This document shows positions 53,378-63,422 of a stretch of DNA of 64,000 bases, one piece after another (within the stretch, counting starts at the first letter, position 1; each line of letters begins with the position of its first letter). A program made the position numbers and the translations under genes. Source of the stretch: Ceratopteris richardii (lineage: Eukaryota > Streptophyta > Polypodiopsida > Polypodiales > Pteridaceae); the NCBI GenBank assembly GCA_020310875.1, contig CM035414.1, forward strand, positions 200,063,260 through 200,127,259. The letters run 5' to 3'. Under the pieces are notes generated by a model. The model searched no databases. It was given only the letters and a program-made list of their open reading frames with translations, and was not told where the DNA came from.

Positions 53378-54580
53378 TGTTGTGAAGGACTCTGTTAAAG
53401 CTCAAGGTCAAGGACAAGCATAAGAAGTTCATCACAGAAGTGGACACACAGGAAGAAGGAGCACATAGGGAACTCCAAGAAGTGTATGTCAAATTTTCAG
53501 AAGAAATCCCTATAAAATAGTGATTTTCATCACTAAAAATCATTGTAAATATCATTTCACCTTTTTGTAGCTCCATTTTGTGCAAATCGAGGAGTCCTCA
53601 AACTTGAGGAGCATTAAAAGTAACATCCTACCAATTTTCATAATTTTTAGACCTCGTTTGAGCCCTCAAATAAGCCTTGGAACCTAATTTTTAACTAGGC
53701 CGGACACTAGGTCTAGACAGAGCCAAAACTACTCAAAAAACTATAAAAAGAGCTAGAGAGCTCATTTTTGGGGTTAGCTTGTTAGAGAATAGAGCTTTTG
53801 TAATGGAGTTCCTTTGCAATAAAAGCTTTCCATTGTTCCTTTCCTTGATCTTGCCTTGTGTGCGTGTGTGTACATATGTGCATGCTTGTGTGCTTTCACT
53901 CACACACTTGTGCCTTCACTTGCTCGTGGCCTTCATACCAGTCCTCACATCTCCGCAGATTGACAAGTAAAGGAGGTGGTGCTTGTAAGCTTCCGGATTG
54001 GCAATTGTAAATCCTTTCTCTTTTCATATTCCACACAAACCGAAAGGTCGCTGCAAAGAGATGTAACCATTTATAAATCAATGAAAAGACGCTTCGGTGA
54101 CAACGAGAGAAGCGCTAGACTGTTTGTCTGGGCGAGACGCCTGTGGAGTTCCGTTGTGTTGTGTTTTGACAATTCTGAGTAATACTGTGTCTCTTCTGTC
54201 TCTATTGATTATTGGCACCTGTATGGTAAAGACTGTGTTATGATAGTGTTTTACAGTAAGTTAAGTATTGAATCACTGTTCCGCTAAGTAATTATTGTGA
54301 GTGTGTGTTACGGTATTGTTTACCTTGTGCGCTGGTTAGTGAGAAGTCTTAATCTGTGAACGAGTTAGAAATCTGTGAGAGAACGAATCAGAGTATGGAT
54401 AGCAATTTGTGTTAACAGAGATTAACATTACGGTACTGTGGTGTGAGTAGTTAATTGGGAAAATCAAGTATAGGGCCTCTGATTATTCAGACCCCTTCCA
54501 CTCCCAAGAACCCGAAAAGAGCTTAAACACGTCTCTGACGGCAAACATGCGTTTAAAATGCTTATGCTTGAGCTACACCA
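53378..54580 (+). repeat. Gypsy Y copy 2 5' LTR (about 1.2 kb)
   Basis: Begins TGTTGTGAAGGACTC and ends near AGCTACACCA just before the primer site. TATA box ACTATAAAAAGAGC at about 53742-53755. A TG-rich run (GTGTGCGTGTGTGTACATATG) lies near 53860-53880. The first about 580 bp recur in inverted orientation at about 60237-60820. The far LTR is not present in direct orientation. Confidence 0.75.
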
Positions 54581-54583
54581 AAT

Positions 54584-54603
54584 TTTGGCATCGTTGCGAG
54601 GGA
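54584..54603 (+). other. Gypsy Y primer binding site (TGGCATCGTTGC type)
   Basis: TTTGGCATCGTTGCGAGGG lies immediately after the LTR. It resembles the 'TGGCGCCGTTGCCGGGG' site of Athila-like elements, which is assigned to tRNA-Asp in that group, with two or three substitutions. Confidence 0.7.
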
Positions 54604-54904
54604 GAGAGCTTCGAGGACAAGCGTTGTGATGGTAAGATCATAGATTTGCGACGTTGGAAGGTAAAAAAACTGTCATTTCTGTTCATTTTCTGATTTTTCT
54701 TCTTCATCTTCTTCATCTTCTTCATCATCATCATCACTATCTTCATCCATCTTCTTATTCATAGAAATTTCTTGTTTCTTAGTGCATTTTCACCATTGTC
54801 ATACCATTTTTGATGCATTATTGTGCGAGAAGGAGTTAGGAAGTGCAAGTGAGAGCAAGCGCCTGTGTTTTTTCATGGTTTTCTGCACGTATGGATCTCG
54901 CCAT
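54604..54904 (+). other. Gypsy Y leader, first part
   Basis: Leader sequence with a TTC/ATC-rich microsatellite (about 54695-54750, TTCTTCATC units). No domain seen. Confidence 0.6.
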
Positions 54905-55880
54905 TGTTCGGCGCTCAAAAATTCGAATTTCTCGCCAAAAAACACGATTCTGATTGAAAATCGTGATTTTCATAAAATTCAATTAAAAAAAATACAATTT
55001 TCTATTTCCCGCCTAAAAGCTGTTTGAAAAGAACACGATTCTGGGGTCATTCTCATAATCGCGATTCTCTGGTTGTGCTCAAAATTGCGATTCTCTAAAT
55101 TTCTCAAAAACTCGATTCTGAGGCGAAATCGTGAGTTTCATATAAAAAAAACGACTATGAGAAGACATGATTTTCAGTGGGCTCAAAATCGCGATTTTCA
55201 AAAATCACGATTTTCAGCCAAAAACACGATTTTGTGAAAACACGATTCTCTGTTGGCTCCAAAATCATGATTTTCATCCAAATTTGCAATTTTTCACGAT
55301 TTTCAGAAAACACGATTTTCATTGAGGTACAAAATCACAATTTTTAGAACCCGATTTTCAAGAACACGATTTTCAATCAAAATCACGATTTTCTGGTCAT
55401 TCTAAAAATTGTCATTTTCAGGCCAAAAACACGATTTTGACCAAACACGATTTTCATTCAAAATCGCGATTTTCATGTCAAAAACACGATTTTGAGAAAA
55501 CATGATTTTCATTCAAAATCGTGATTTTGTGATCTTTCTCAAAATCGCATTTTTCACGATTCTCACTCAAAATCACATTTTTCACGATTTTCACTCAAAA
55601 TCGCGTTTTTCACGATTTTCATTCAAAATCGCTTTTTTTGGGATTGTTCAGAATCGTGATTTTCATCACTGCTCAGCATTGCGATTTTCATGATTTCACA
55701 AAATCGTGATTTTTGTGGTTGCTCAACATCGCAATTTTCATGATTCCTCAGAATCGCGATTTTCATTAGTGCTCAGCATCGTGATTTCCAGACCCCCCAA
55801 AATCACGAGTTCACACAAAATCGTGATTTCCAAGGTTGTCCAAAATCGTGATTTTTCCAAAAGGTCTTATTTGCCTGTTT
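54905..55880. repeat. Degenerate palindrome array (AAAATCGCGATTTT type) in gypsy Y leader
   Basis: Nearly 1 kb made mostly of short blocks AAAATCRCGATTTTCA and AAAACACGATTTT at irregular spacing of about 15-35 bp, many being near-perfect palindromes around TCGCGA or TCRYGA. No ORF of note covers it. It starts about 320 bp after the primer site and ends about 170 bp before the gag-like ORF. Confidence 0.93.
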
Positions 55881-56053
55881 TGACCCCCAAGAGCCTGATT
55901 TGACATAACTTTTTCATCAATAGTCCATTTTTTGAGCTCTATAGCTCGTTGGAAAACTCGTTTCGAATCCCCTAGTGAGATTAGGAACCCAAGGGGACTC
56001 CAAAGGATTTTGAACTACACAAATGGGGAATTTTGGACTCTTAACCAAAGCTT

Positions 56054-56880
56054 ATGAACCTGAGATCTGATAGACATCTAGGCAAGGATAGACAAAGCAT
56101 TAGATCTTCTAAGGAAAGTGTTAACCATACAACTAAGTCTTGGGCACAACAACTAAGTGGATATCCTTACGTACTAAGTTCAGACACAAGTGATTCAAAA
56201 ATGTCTTTTAGCATGTGGAAACCTGCAGGGGGCTCAGGAACTACCTACCTACAAACACCAGAAGGTCCATATAAGACACAGTTGGAATATATTCGGACCA
56301 ACCGATTAGGTGCTCGCGTTTATGAGGATGGCCTGAGGCGATCAGTGGTCCAACTCAAAAATCCAGATCAACCCTTTGGACTTGAACACCCAGTAGTCAA
56401 GTTTGAAGAGGGTTCATACATTGATATGGAACGAACCATGTATGTGGTCACCAACCTACCAGATAGGACCGATGAGTTTGGAAATATCATTCCTGAGAAT
56501 GAGATAGGAGACCTAGAACAAGGAAATGTAGGACAAAGACCACAGACTCCTAGAGGTAAGTCAGTTTTGACCAAAGTGATCACTCCAGATTGGATCCCTC
56601 AAGACAACAAAAGCATAGAACTATTCTTGAATAGAGAAACAGAGGAAGCCTTTTGGAGATTCAAGCCAGATTAACCTAGCCAATTGGGCATAGTCATCAT
56701 CTACGAGTTCAAGGATCCAGAGACACCAGGCAAAGTTTTCTATCTGGATAACACATTAGAGAAGGAAGGATTTTACCTCCACCAAGATCCGATGTTTCCC
56801 ATGGCCTCCAAGGAGTAGGATCATCCCAAGCTCATGAAGCCTAGAGAGAAAGAACTAGAGAGAGACCTGAGGTAAATTTT
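56054..56880 (+). CDS. Gypsy Y copy 2 gag-like ORF
   Basis: An open frame of 206 residues (56054-56674) begins MNLRSDRHLGKDRQSIRSSK and includes YPYVLSSDTSDSKMSFSMWK, YKTQLEYIRTNRLGARVYED and QTPRGKSVLTKVITPDWIPQ; related coding-like sequence follows to about 56815. It is the first ORF after the leader, where gag is expected, but I see no CCHC knuckle and no recognisable capsid motif, so the gag call is positional. The region between it and RT is deleted in this copy. Confidence 0.5.
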
Positions 56881-58200
56881 GCACACACTGTGGGCAAAAA
56901 TAGATCAAGATTTGAAAATGAAAGACGTAAAAGAGAGAGACATCAAGCACATAGGAAACAAAGAGATGAACATGAATCTTTGCATTTCGTGTGATGCCAT
57001 TTGGGCTCACCAATGCACCTGCAACATTCCAAAGGCTCATGTGTCATGTCTTCAAAGAGTTCTTGCGAAAAAACTTGGAAGTATGTGGATGACTTATGTG
57101 CTCATTCCCAAGAAAGAAGATATCACATCCCTGAGCTCAGACAGATCTTCAACAAGTATAGAGAACATCAAGTGTGTTTGAACCCAGAAAAGTGTGTGTT
57201 CATGGTACGACAAGGTAAAATCTTGGGTCACATTGTTTCTAAGAATGGAATATCAGCAGATGAGGACAAAGTAAGAGCCATAGCAGAGCTCCCAAGGCCA
57301 AGGAATGTTAAGGAGGTACAATCCTTTATGGGCCATTGTGGATATTACCGCAGATTTATCCACATGTATGTGATCATAGCTAAACCTCTTTATGGTTTGT
57401 TGATAAATTTTGAGTGGAATGATGAATGCGAGAATTCCTTCAATGAGCTGAAGAGATGTTTGTGCATGGCACCAATACTAACCACTCCTAGTTGGAATAA
57501 GCCATTCCATGTCCATGTGGATGCATCCAATCACGCCATAGGATGTGTGCTAGCACAGCCCACAAGTGAAGGAAATTTAGATTTACCCATAGCATATGCT
57601 AGCAGACAGCTAACCGCGGCTGAACGAAACTATACCACAACTGAGCGAGAGGGTTTAGGCATGGTATACGCTTTGAAGAAGTTTAGACACTACTTATTCA
57701 AATTCAAGTTTTTCACTGACAATCAAGCTTTATTATATTTGGTCAATAAACCTTGCAATACAGGACGATTAGTAAGATGGTTCCTCTTACTAATGGAATA
57801 TGACTTTGAAGTTGTTGTCAGGAAAGGTAGAACCCGCCTCAGAGTAGATCACCTTTCTCACATCACTTTAGGAGAGTCACCGCAAGGGGTGCCTGATGAA
57901 CTACTTGACGCTTATCTGTTCAATTTAGAAGTTGTTCCTAAATGGGCAAATAAGTTGGTACCAGTCCTAACCTTCGGACCCGCAAATAAGAATGTTAAAA
58001 CATCACAAGAAGAAATTGTAAAATCTCAAAAATATCACATATTGGCAGGAAGCATGTACAAACAAGATACATAAGGTATACTAGCTTGTTGTGTTGAGGA
58101 TGACGAACACAACAGTTGGTTGCAACAAGCCCATGAAGGATTGCTAGGAAATCACTATTCAAAACAATGAACATTGTAGAATTTGAAATGTTTAGGAGTG
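56881..58200 (+). pseudogene. Gypsy Y copy 2 RT (C-terminal part) and RNase H
   Basis: The long frame 57001-58074 includes the RT catalytic stretch ([18 protein letters not shown]), palm end (CLNPEKCVFMVRQGKILGHI), thumb/connection (MGHCGYYRRFIHMYVIIAKP) and RNase H (FHVHVDASNHAIGCVLAQPT, RNYTTTEREGLGMVYALKKF, FFTDNQALLYLV, LVRWFLLLMEYDFEVVVRKG, LRVDHLSHI). Motif order is standard Ty3/gypsy. The RT fingers are missing, and the region as a whole is fossil. Confidence 0.9.
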
Positions 58201-59768
58201 TATTGGTCTAGCATGGATAAAAAGTACATGAGCGGAGAAAGAATTTTCAAGTGTGCTAGGAAAAACCGACAGTGGAGCATGCGACTCTTTATCATGTTTC
58301 TTTAGTTCGAGATTGGAGTGCTCCATTGGTAGAATTCATAAGATCAGGGACATTACCCAAAGAGGCTAGCCTAGCACGAAGAAGAAGCATGGAGCAAGAG
58401 GCTCAAGACTATGCCTTAGTTGAAGACAACCTATACCGGAGAGGAAAAGATGGTTAACTAAGATTGTGCGTTCATGAATCAGATTATTTGAAAGTCTTAG
58501 AAACTGCACACAGTGGTGTTGCAGGTGGACACTTTGGTCCTGACTGAGTAATTAAGACCATTCTATTCTCAGGACTTTGGTGGCCAACTCTTCATATGGA
58601 TGCACATACCTATGTGAAGAAGTGTGACACATGCCAACGTGCACAATATCCAATTAGAAAAGATGAGATTCCTTTGAGGCCAATGATGGGAGGACGTGCA
58701 TTTTCAAAGTGGGGTATAGACTTTGTAGGCCCTAGTAGGCCCCCAGCTAGAAACTCCCATGCAGAGTACATTATTGTAGCCACAGATTACCTTACAAAGT
58801 GGGTAGAAGTGGAAGCCACCACAAAGAATGATGATCAGAATATGGCTAAGTTCTTATTTGAGAACGTGTTCACAAGATATGGACTACCAATAGAGTTAGT
58901 GAGTGGTAGAGGAACACACTTTTTGAATGAAGTCATTGAAAATCTTCTCCAAGAATTCTTGGTGATACATAAGAAGTTTGCCCCCTATCATCCATAAGCT
59001 AACGAACAAGCTGAGACCACAAACAAGATCCTATGTAATGTCTTGACCAAGCTTGTAAATAACAAACGCTCTGATTGGGACAAACAACTACATCATGCTA
59101 TTTGGGCTTATCAAGTTGCCTACAAAACGGTACTCAAAGCCACCCCATTTCAGATGGTCTTTGGATATAATGTTGTGCTTCCATTAAATTTCTTAATCCC
59201 AGCTTTAAAAGTAGCACAAGAGCATGAGTGGAATGGACATGAGTTGTCATCCAAGATCTTTGATTTAGAATTCTTAGGTGAGACGAGGCTACGAGCGGCT
59301 GCAGGTAGTTACGCTGTAAAGAAAAGGCAAAAGGCATACTTCTATGCACACATCAAGGATAAGGGACTAAAAGAGGGAGACTTAGTGTTAGTTTATACAC
59401 TAAAGCAACATGCCCACAAGTTAGAAAAATGAGGATCTGGACCCATGATCATTAATAGAATTTCCACTAGTGGTGCTGTTCAATTGGCCACTTTAGAAGG
59501 TGATATCTTGACAAATTATATAAGTGGTTGTCGAGTCAAGTTATACCAAGAACCTCTTACAGAGGATATGCTAATGAGACGCAACACTACTAAGAAGCAA
59601 AAAGAAGAGGAGTTAAGGGTTAGAGAAGAAGCACAGGTAGAGGCTAGAGAGTGCATAAGTGGAAATAAGTCAAGACGACTAGGCCTAGATGTCAACCTGA
59701 AAGCCCCAAAATATCACATGGACATGTGCCAAAAATCGGGCTTAATTACTTCTCAAGGAATCGACTGA
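58201..59768 (+). pseudogene. Gypsy Y copy 2 integrase and C-terminal tail
   Basis: The zinc region (with GGHFGPD near 58530 and YVKKCDTCQRAQYPIRKDEI) precedes the catalytic core (FSKWGIDFVGPSRPPARNSH, AEYIIVATDYLTKWVEVEAT, YGLPIELVSGRGTHFLNEVI, LVIHKKFAPYHP; 58596-58997), then LHHAIWAYQVAYKTVLKATP (59043-59432) and a tail VQLATLEGDILTNYISGCRV KLYQEPLTEDM, which matches the 'NGxxLKxYHEPLTEE' ending of non-chromovirus plant integrases. A charged linker (KKQKEEELRVREEAQVEARE) then leads to the protease-like domain. Broken in several places. Confidence 0.9.
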
Positions 59769-60165
59769 CGCCCCTTTGTGACCATAGAGATAGGACAAGG
59801 AAAGCGTGCAAAGACTATGAAAGCATTCGTTGACTCAGGTGCAGCAAGTAGTGCAGTTAGTCTTTCCTACTGCCAAGACCTGCAGTTGGACATCAATCCC
59901 ATAGAAGCCTATCTCATAGGATTGGGAGGTGTGGAAACCCCTTGTTTGGGCGAGGTGGAACTTCCCATCTACCTTCAAGATATTCCAATGATAGTCAAAA
60001 TGCTAGTGTGTCATGATGAAGACCTTACAAAGCCACTTGTCTTGGGACAAGATTGGATCTATGACCATGCAGTCAACTTTAATTTAAGGACTCAACTTCT
60101 TCAAGTTAAAGTTAGAAAATTGCACGCTCACAGATCATGGTGTCACACATTCTCTTAGGACTAAT
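59769..60165 (+). CDS. Gypsy Y copy 2 protease-like domain downstream of integrase
   Basis: The 126-residue frame 59778-60158 reads MTIEIGQGKRAKTMKAFVDS with the active-site loop AFVDSGAASSAV, then LQLDINPIEAYLIGLGGVET, LGEVELPIYLQDIPMIVKML and the retropepsin C-terminal motif KPLVLGQDWIYDH ('V-L-G-x-D-W', as in plant gypsy proteases 'ILGMDWL'). It is a complete-looking retropepsin-like fold unit with D-S-G, flap and hydrophobic-G motifs. It lies after integrase, and copy 1 has the same arrangement. Role unknown; it would process Gag-Pol if active. Confidence 0.85.
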
Positions 60166-60236
60166 CTTAGAGAAGAAGCAGTTGTATGTGTTCAAAGCTC
60201 TATGATGCAGAAGGATGCTTGTAGCTCAGTGATGAG
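60166..60236. other. Junction between gypsy Y copies 2 and 3
   Basis: A short non-coding end of copy 2 runs into an inverted LTR segment; similarity to the 53.4-54.0 kb LTR starts at about 60237 on the opposite strand. Confidence 0.6.
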
Positions 60237-60820
60237 TAGCACCTCCTTTAATGTCAATCCGGGAAGACGTGAGGATGGTATGAAGACCTCGAGCAAGTGG
60301 AGGCATAAGTGCGTGAGTGAGAAGCACACAAACATGCACACACATACACACACACGCGCACACACGGCAAGACAAAGAGTGAGAAGCAATGGAGTTCTTA
60401 GATTACTTTCAAAAATCTCTTACAAGTTCATTTCAATTACAATCAAACCTCAAAAATGAGCTCTCTAGCTCCTTTTATAGTTTTTGACTAGCTTTGGCCC
60501 TGTTCAGACCTAGTGTCCGGCCTAGTTAAAAATTAGGTTCCAGGGCTTATTAGAGGGCTCAAACGAGATCTAAAAAATATGAAAATTGGCAGGTAGATAC
60601 TTCTAAAGCTCCTCAAGCTCAAGGACTCCTTGGCTTGCACAAAATGGAGCTACAAAAATACGAAATGATATTTACAATGGTTTTTAGTGATGAAAATCAC
60701 TATTTGTGTAGGGATTTTCTCTGTTGATTTGTCATACACCTCTTTGAGCTCCCTACTTGCTCTTTCTTCTTGTGTGCTCAACTCCTTGATGTCTGAAAAA
60801 TTAGATGGCCTACTTGCCAG
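60237..60820 (-). repeat. Gypsy Y copy 3 partial 3' LTR (inverted relative to copy 2 LTR)
   Basis: On the minus strand it tracks 53400-53980: AGTGATTTTCATCACTAAAA, CATTGTAAATATCATTTC, the TATA box CTATAAAAGGAGCTAGAG (about 60463-60480) and a CA/TG-rich run at 60330-60365. The last about 600 bp of the full LTR are missing at the left edge. Confidence 0.85.
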
Positions 60821-63419
60821 ATCTTCTTTGACTGCCATGTCTGCTTGTGCTGTCCCTTCGCTCTGACTCTCTTCGTCTTGTGGCTCCTTCGGTTCCCTGA
60901 CTGCTGCCAACACCCCCCCCACTCTCGCGTCTGTCGCCCCTGACAGACCCTTGTCTAGAGGATTTTTGAACATAATATTGGACGACATCGGAGGCTAGGT
61001 GGTGTTCTTCGAGTCGTAAGCCGCGTGCTAGATCTGTGAGCAAATCATCCCAATTCACAGGTCCGGGAACATCTGGATGAGGCACCCTCAATTGTTCTGA
61101 GTGAATAGTTCTCTCCACAGCAAATAATTGGAGGAGATGTGATGGTCTAGGTATAAAGATTTCGGAGTGATATTCCCAGAATCCTGTGATGAACATCTCC
61201 TCAAATGTCTGTTTAAAGCAGGCTGGGAGGTACTTGATTCTGGCATGCCAAGCATATATTACTTCAATTGAGGGGGTGGTACTCATATCGTACACCAGAT
61301 CCTGGTTTCCTGTCACGAAGCCTGCTCCTGAGAAGTGGGGGTCCTTAATATTCTTAAACGTCCTGAAAGTGATCAGCATTAATTCAAATATTTTCATACA
61401 CATCTGGGCCATCACATCGGGATTATTGCGTAGCCGAATGCTCCAATGACGGATTGTAGAAATCATGTAGTTCACCGTGGGGGGTCCTCGTGGAGGTGCT
61501 AGATAAACGTAATTTAACCATTTTGCGCAGGCTTTGATGTCTCTGACGGCAATAGTGAATTCAGGCCAGGTGCGTCTTCGAAGAACTGGAACGTAACAAG
61601 GATTGTATTTAATAAACAACGGCATATTATTCCAGGTTCGGACCATTTCAGGATATGTTTCCAAAAGTCTGATCCTCCAGGTGGGTTGATGGATGGACCC
61701 ACACTTAGCACTTTCCGGTATATCGTCTGGACCAAATTGTGTAGCAAATGTGGGAGGCTTGCCACATTGTCGTTGAATCTCGGCGTTGTAATCGGCCAAA
61801 AGTATGCAGTATGGCACATATTGGTCATTATTGGTGCCGATCCATCTATGATGAGACATGCTTCTGAAATATTCTGACTTTATGACAGTTTCTTCTAGGT
61901 TTGCTAATGATTGGATCTGAATGGCCACCCGTTCTTCATGGGTGTTCGCTGTCTTTTCCAGTGTCTGAAGCCACTCGGGTGCTTCCACTTCCAAGGTGTC
62001 TAGTCCCTCTGAGGTTCGTTGCCCTCCTGGCATTGGCATAGGAACGTATGGTTCCTCGTACGAATCATCTACCTCAATGGGAACCAAGTCTTCTGGCTCA
62101 GGTTCAATAACTGGAGAGGGTTGTCTTTCATACTCTATTAACTTTTTCTGGAGCTCAACCACCTGCTCTGTCAATGCCTTCACTTCCTCTGAAGTCGAGG
62201 CCGACTCTATTACTTTGGTTGGAGCCTCTTGTTCCTTGAGCTGGCCACGCAGCTCATCGCGTTCCCTTTCCAACTCATCATGAGCATCTAATAGATCTGC
62301 ATAGCTTTCTAAGATGGTCTTCATCGTCTCTGAAGGTACGGATTTAAACTGCTCTGGATCGATTTCGTGGGGAGAGCCTTCCATTGCCGCTTCCAGATTC
62401 TCTTCATTTTGTTTCTGCAGTCTCTTGTTCTCTTCAAGTGTTGTGGCCATATGTTCCCTGAGTAGCGCCAAGTTACGTCTGACTCGTAGGTTATCGGCCT
62501 GGTATACTTCGAGCAAGGCTTCTAGTTGTTTGACGCCTGATTCTTTCGATGGTTGGGGTGCCTCCAGTAGTGTTTGGTGAGCCTGCTCAAGCGTTGTATA
62601 ACGTTGATTCACATCTGCATTTTCCTCTTCAAGAATTGTAAGTTGCCTTTGTAAGTTCTGGTGATTTGTTGTCAGTTTTTGATACCGGTCGTCAAGAGCT
62701 CTGTACTCATTCTGAAGCTGATATACACATTGATTTAATGCTAGAAATATACTATTTACATTAAATGATGCAGGGAGAGGTGAAGATACAGGGGGAATGG
62801 GGGCGGGAAAGGGAGTTGTGAATGATGTGGATGCAAGTGGAGATGTGGGTGGAGGGGGTATGGGGGACGGAGGTTGCATGGGGGAAGGGAGTGGTGCTGT
62901 GGCAGGAGATGTTTCCATAGTGTCAAATGTTTGGGTGACCGTGTAGATGGGAACCGTGGGTGGGGTGGATGTGACGTTAGTGAAGAGAGTGGTGAATGTG
63001 GGCATAGTGACTCCCCCGAATTGGATTCTTGGAGAGAGTGGAATTCCCATGACGATTGTGGTGATATTGGACGTGGTGGCAATAGTGTCACGTGGTGGAG
63101 TGAGTTGTGTAGTGAGGGGTGGGGAGGGTGGTGACAGTGGTGCTTCCTGATGTATGTCTGCTTGCGTTGTATCTTCTGGTGCTGATACGTTGATATGAAT
63201 TTGTTTCCCGGACCTCATGGGACGAGCGGGAACTCTTTTCTCAAATCGGTGAATGTAGGCCATTGCCTCATGAATGGCCTCATCCAATCCTACTGCATCG
63301 GCATGTAGGTTGATGGACTCGATGAACATATCATCCACGCCTTTCTCTGCCAGCAATTGGTTCATGAGTTTCTTGCCTGCTTCAAGTGACATTTTATGCT
63401 GTTCTTGAACTAGCTGCAT
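60810..63419 (-). CDS. Gypsy Y copy 3 giant extra ORF (869 aa open), function unknown
   Basis: An open minus-strand frame of 869 residues. In order: a helical start (MQLVQEQHKMSLEAGKKLMN), a Pro/Thr/Ser-rich low-complexity section (about residues 75-215), a long coiled coil (about 220-420; QNEYRALDDRYQKLTTNHQN, LREHMATTLEENKRLQKQNE, SYADLLDAHDELERERDELR), an acidic linker, a globular domain rich in Trp/Tyr (about 480-790; YFRSMSHHRWIGTNNDQYVP, PTWRIRLLETYPEMVRTWNN, RTWPEFTIAVRDIKACAKWL, AWHARIKYLPACFKQTFEEM) and a basic Arg/Ser-rich C-terminus (RRESGGGVGSSQGTEGATRR). I see no signal peptide or membrane segment. Not recognised. Confidence 0.75.
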   Translation of the reverse strand: MQLVQEQHKMSLEAGKKLMNQLLAEKGVDDMFIESINLHADAVGLDEAIHEAMAYIHRFEKRVPARPMRSGKQIHINVSAPEDTTQADIHQEAPLSPPSPPLTTQLTPPRDTIATTSNITTIVMGIPLSPRIQFGGVTMPTFTTLFTNVTSTPPTVPIYTVTQTFDTMETSPATAPLPSPMQPPSPIPPPPTSPLASTSFTTPFPAPIPPVSSPLPASFNVNSIFLALNQCVYQLQNEYRALDDRYQKLTTNHQNLQRQLTILEEENADVNQRYTTLEQAHQTLLEAPQPSKESGVKQLEALLEVYQADNLRVRRNLALLREHMATTLEENKRLQKQNEENLEAAMEGSPHEIDPEQFKSVPSETMKTILESYADLLDAHDELERERDELRGQLKEQEAPTKVIESASTSEEVKALTEQVVELQKKLIEYERQPSPVIEPEPEDLVPIEVDDSYEEPYVPMPMPGGQRTSEGLDTLEVEAPEWLQTLEKTANTHEERVAIQIQSLANLEETVIKSEYFRSMSHHRWIGTNNDQYVPYCILLADYNAEIQRQCGKPPTFATQFGPDDIPESAKCGSIHQPTWRIRLLETYPEMVRTWNNMPLFIKYNPCYVPVLRRRTWPEFTIAVRDIKACAKWLNYVYLAPPRGPPTVNYMISTIRHWSIRLRNNPDVMAQMCMKIFELMLITFRTFKNIKDPHFSGAGFVTGNQDLVYDMSTTPSIEVIYAWHARIKYLPACFKQTFEEMFITGFWEYHSEIFIPRPSHLLQLFAVERTIHSEQLRVPHPDVPGPVNWDDLLTDLARGLRLEEHHLASDVVQYYVQKSSRQGSVRGDRRESGGGVGSSQGTEGATRRRESERRDSTSRHGSQRRSGK

Positions 63420-63422
63420 GGT

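Larger units (their letters stand above)
53378..60230 (+). mobile_element. Gypsy Y, copy 2: 5' LTR to protease-like domain
   Basis: A plus-strand Ty3/gypsy element starting with a 1.2-kb LTR inside copia F gag. Next come a primer site of the TGGCATCGTTGC type, a long palindrome-array leader, a gag-like ORF, RT (N-terminal part deleted), RNase H, integrase with a C-terminal tail, and a protease-like domain. At about 60230 it meets copy 3 in opposite orientation. It is broken in several places and partly deleted between gag and RT. Family membership with copy 1 is clear from integrase and protease-like blocks. Confidence 0.85.

Noticed and set aside
54905-55880. CRISPR array or satellite
   Set aside because: Blocks are short, palindromic and irregularly spaced, without fixed repeat and spacer lengths; this is leader sequence in a plant element.
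60810-63419. Host coiled-coil protein gene
   Set aside because: The frame ends at an LTR of gypsy Y, and its upstream portion matches the ORF in copy 1, so it belongs to the element.
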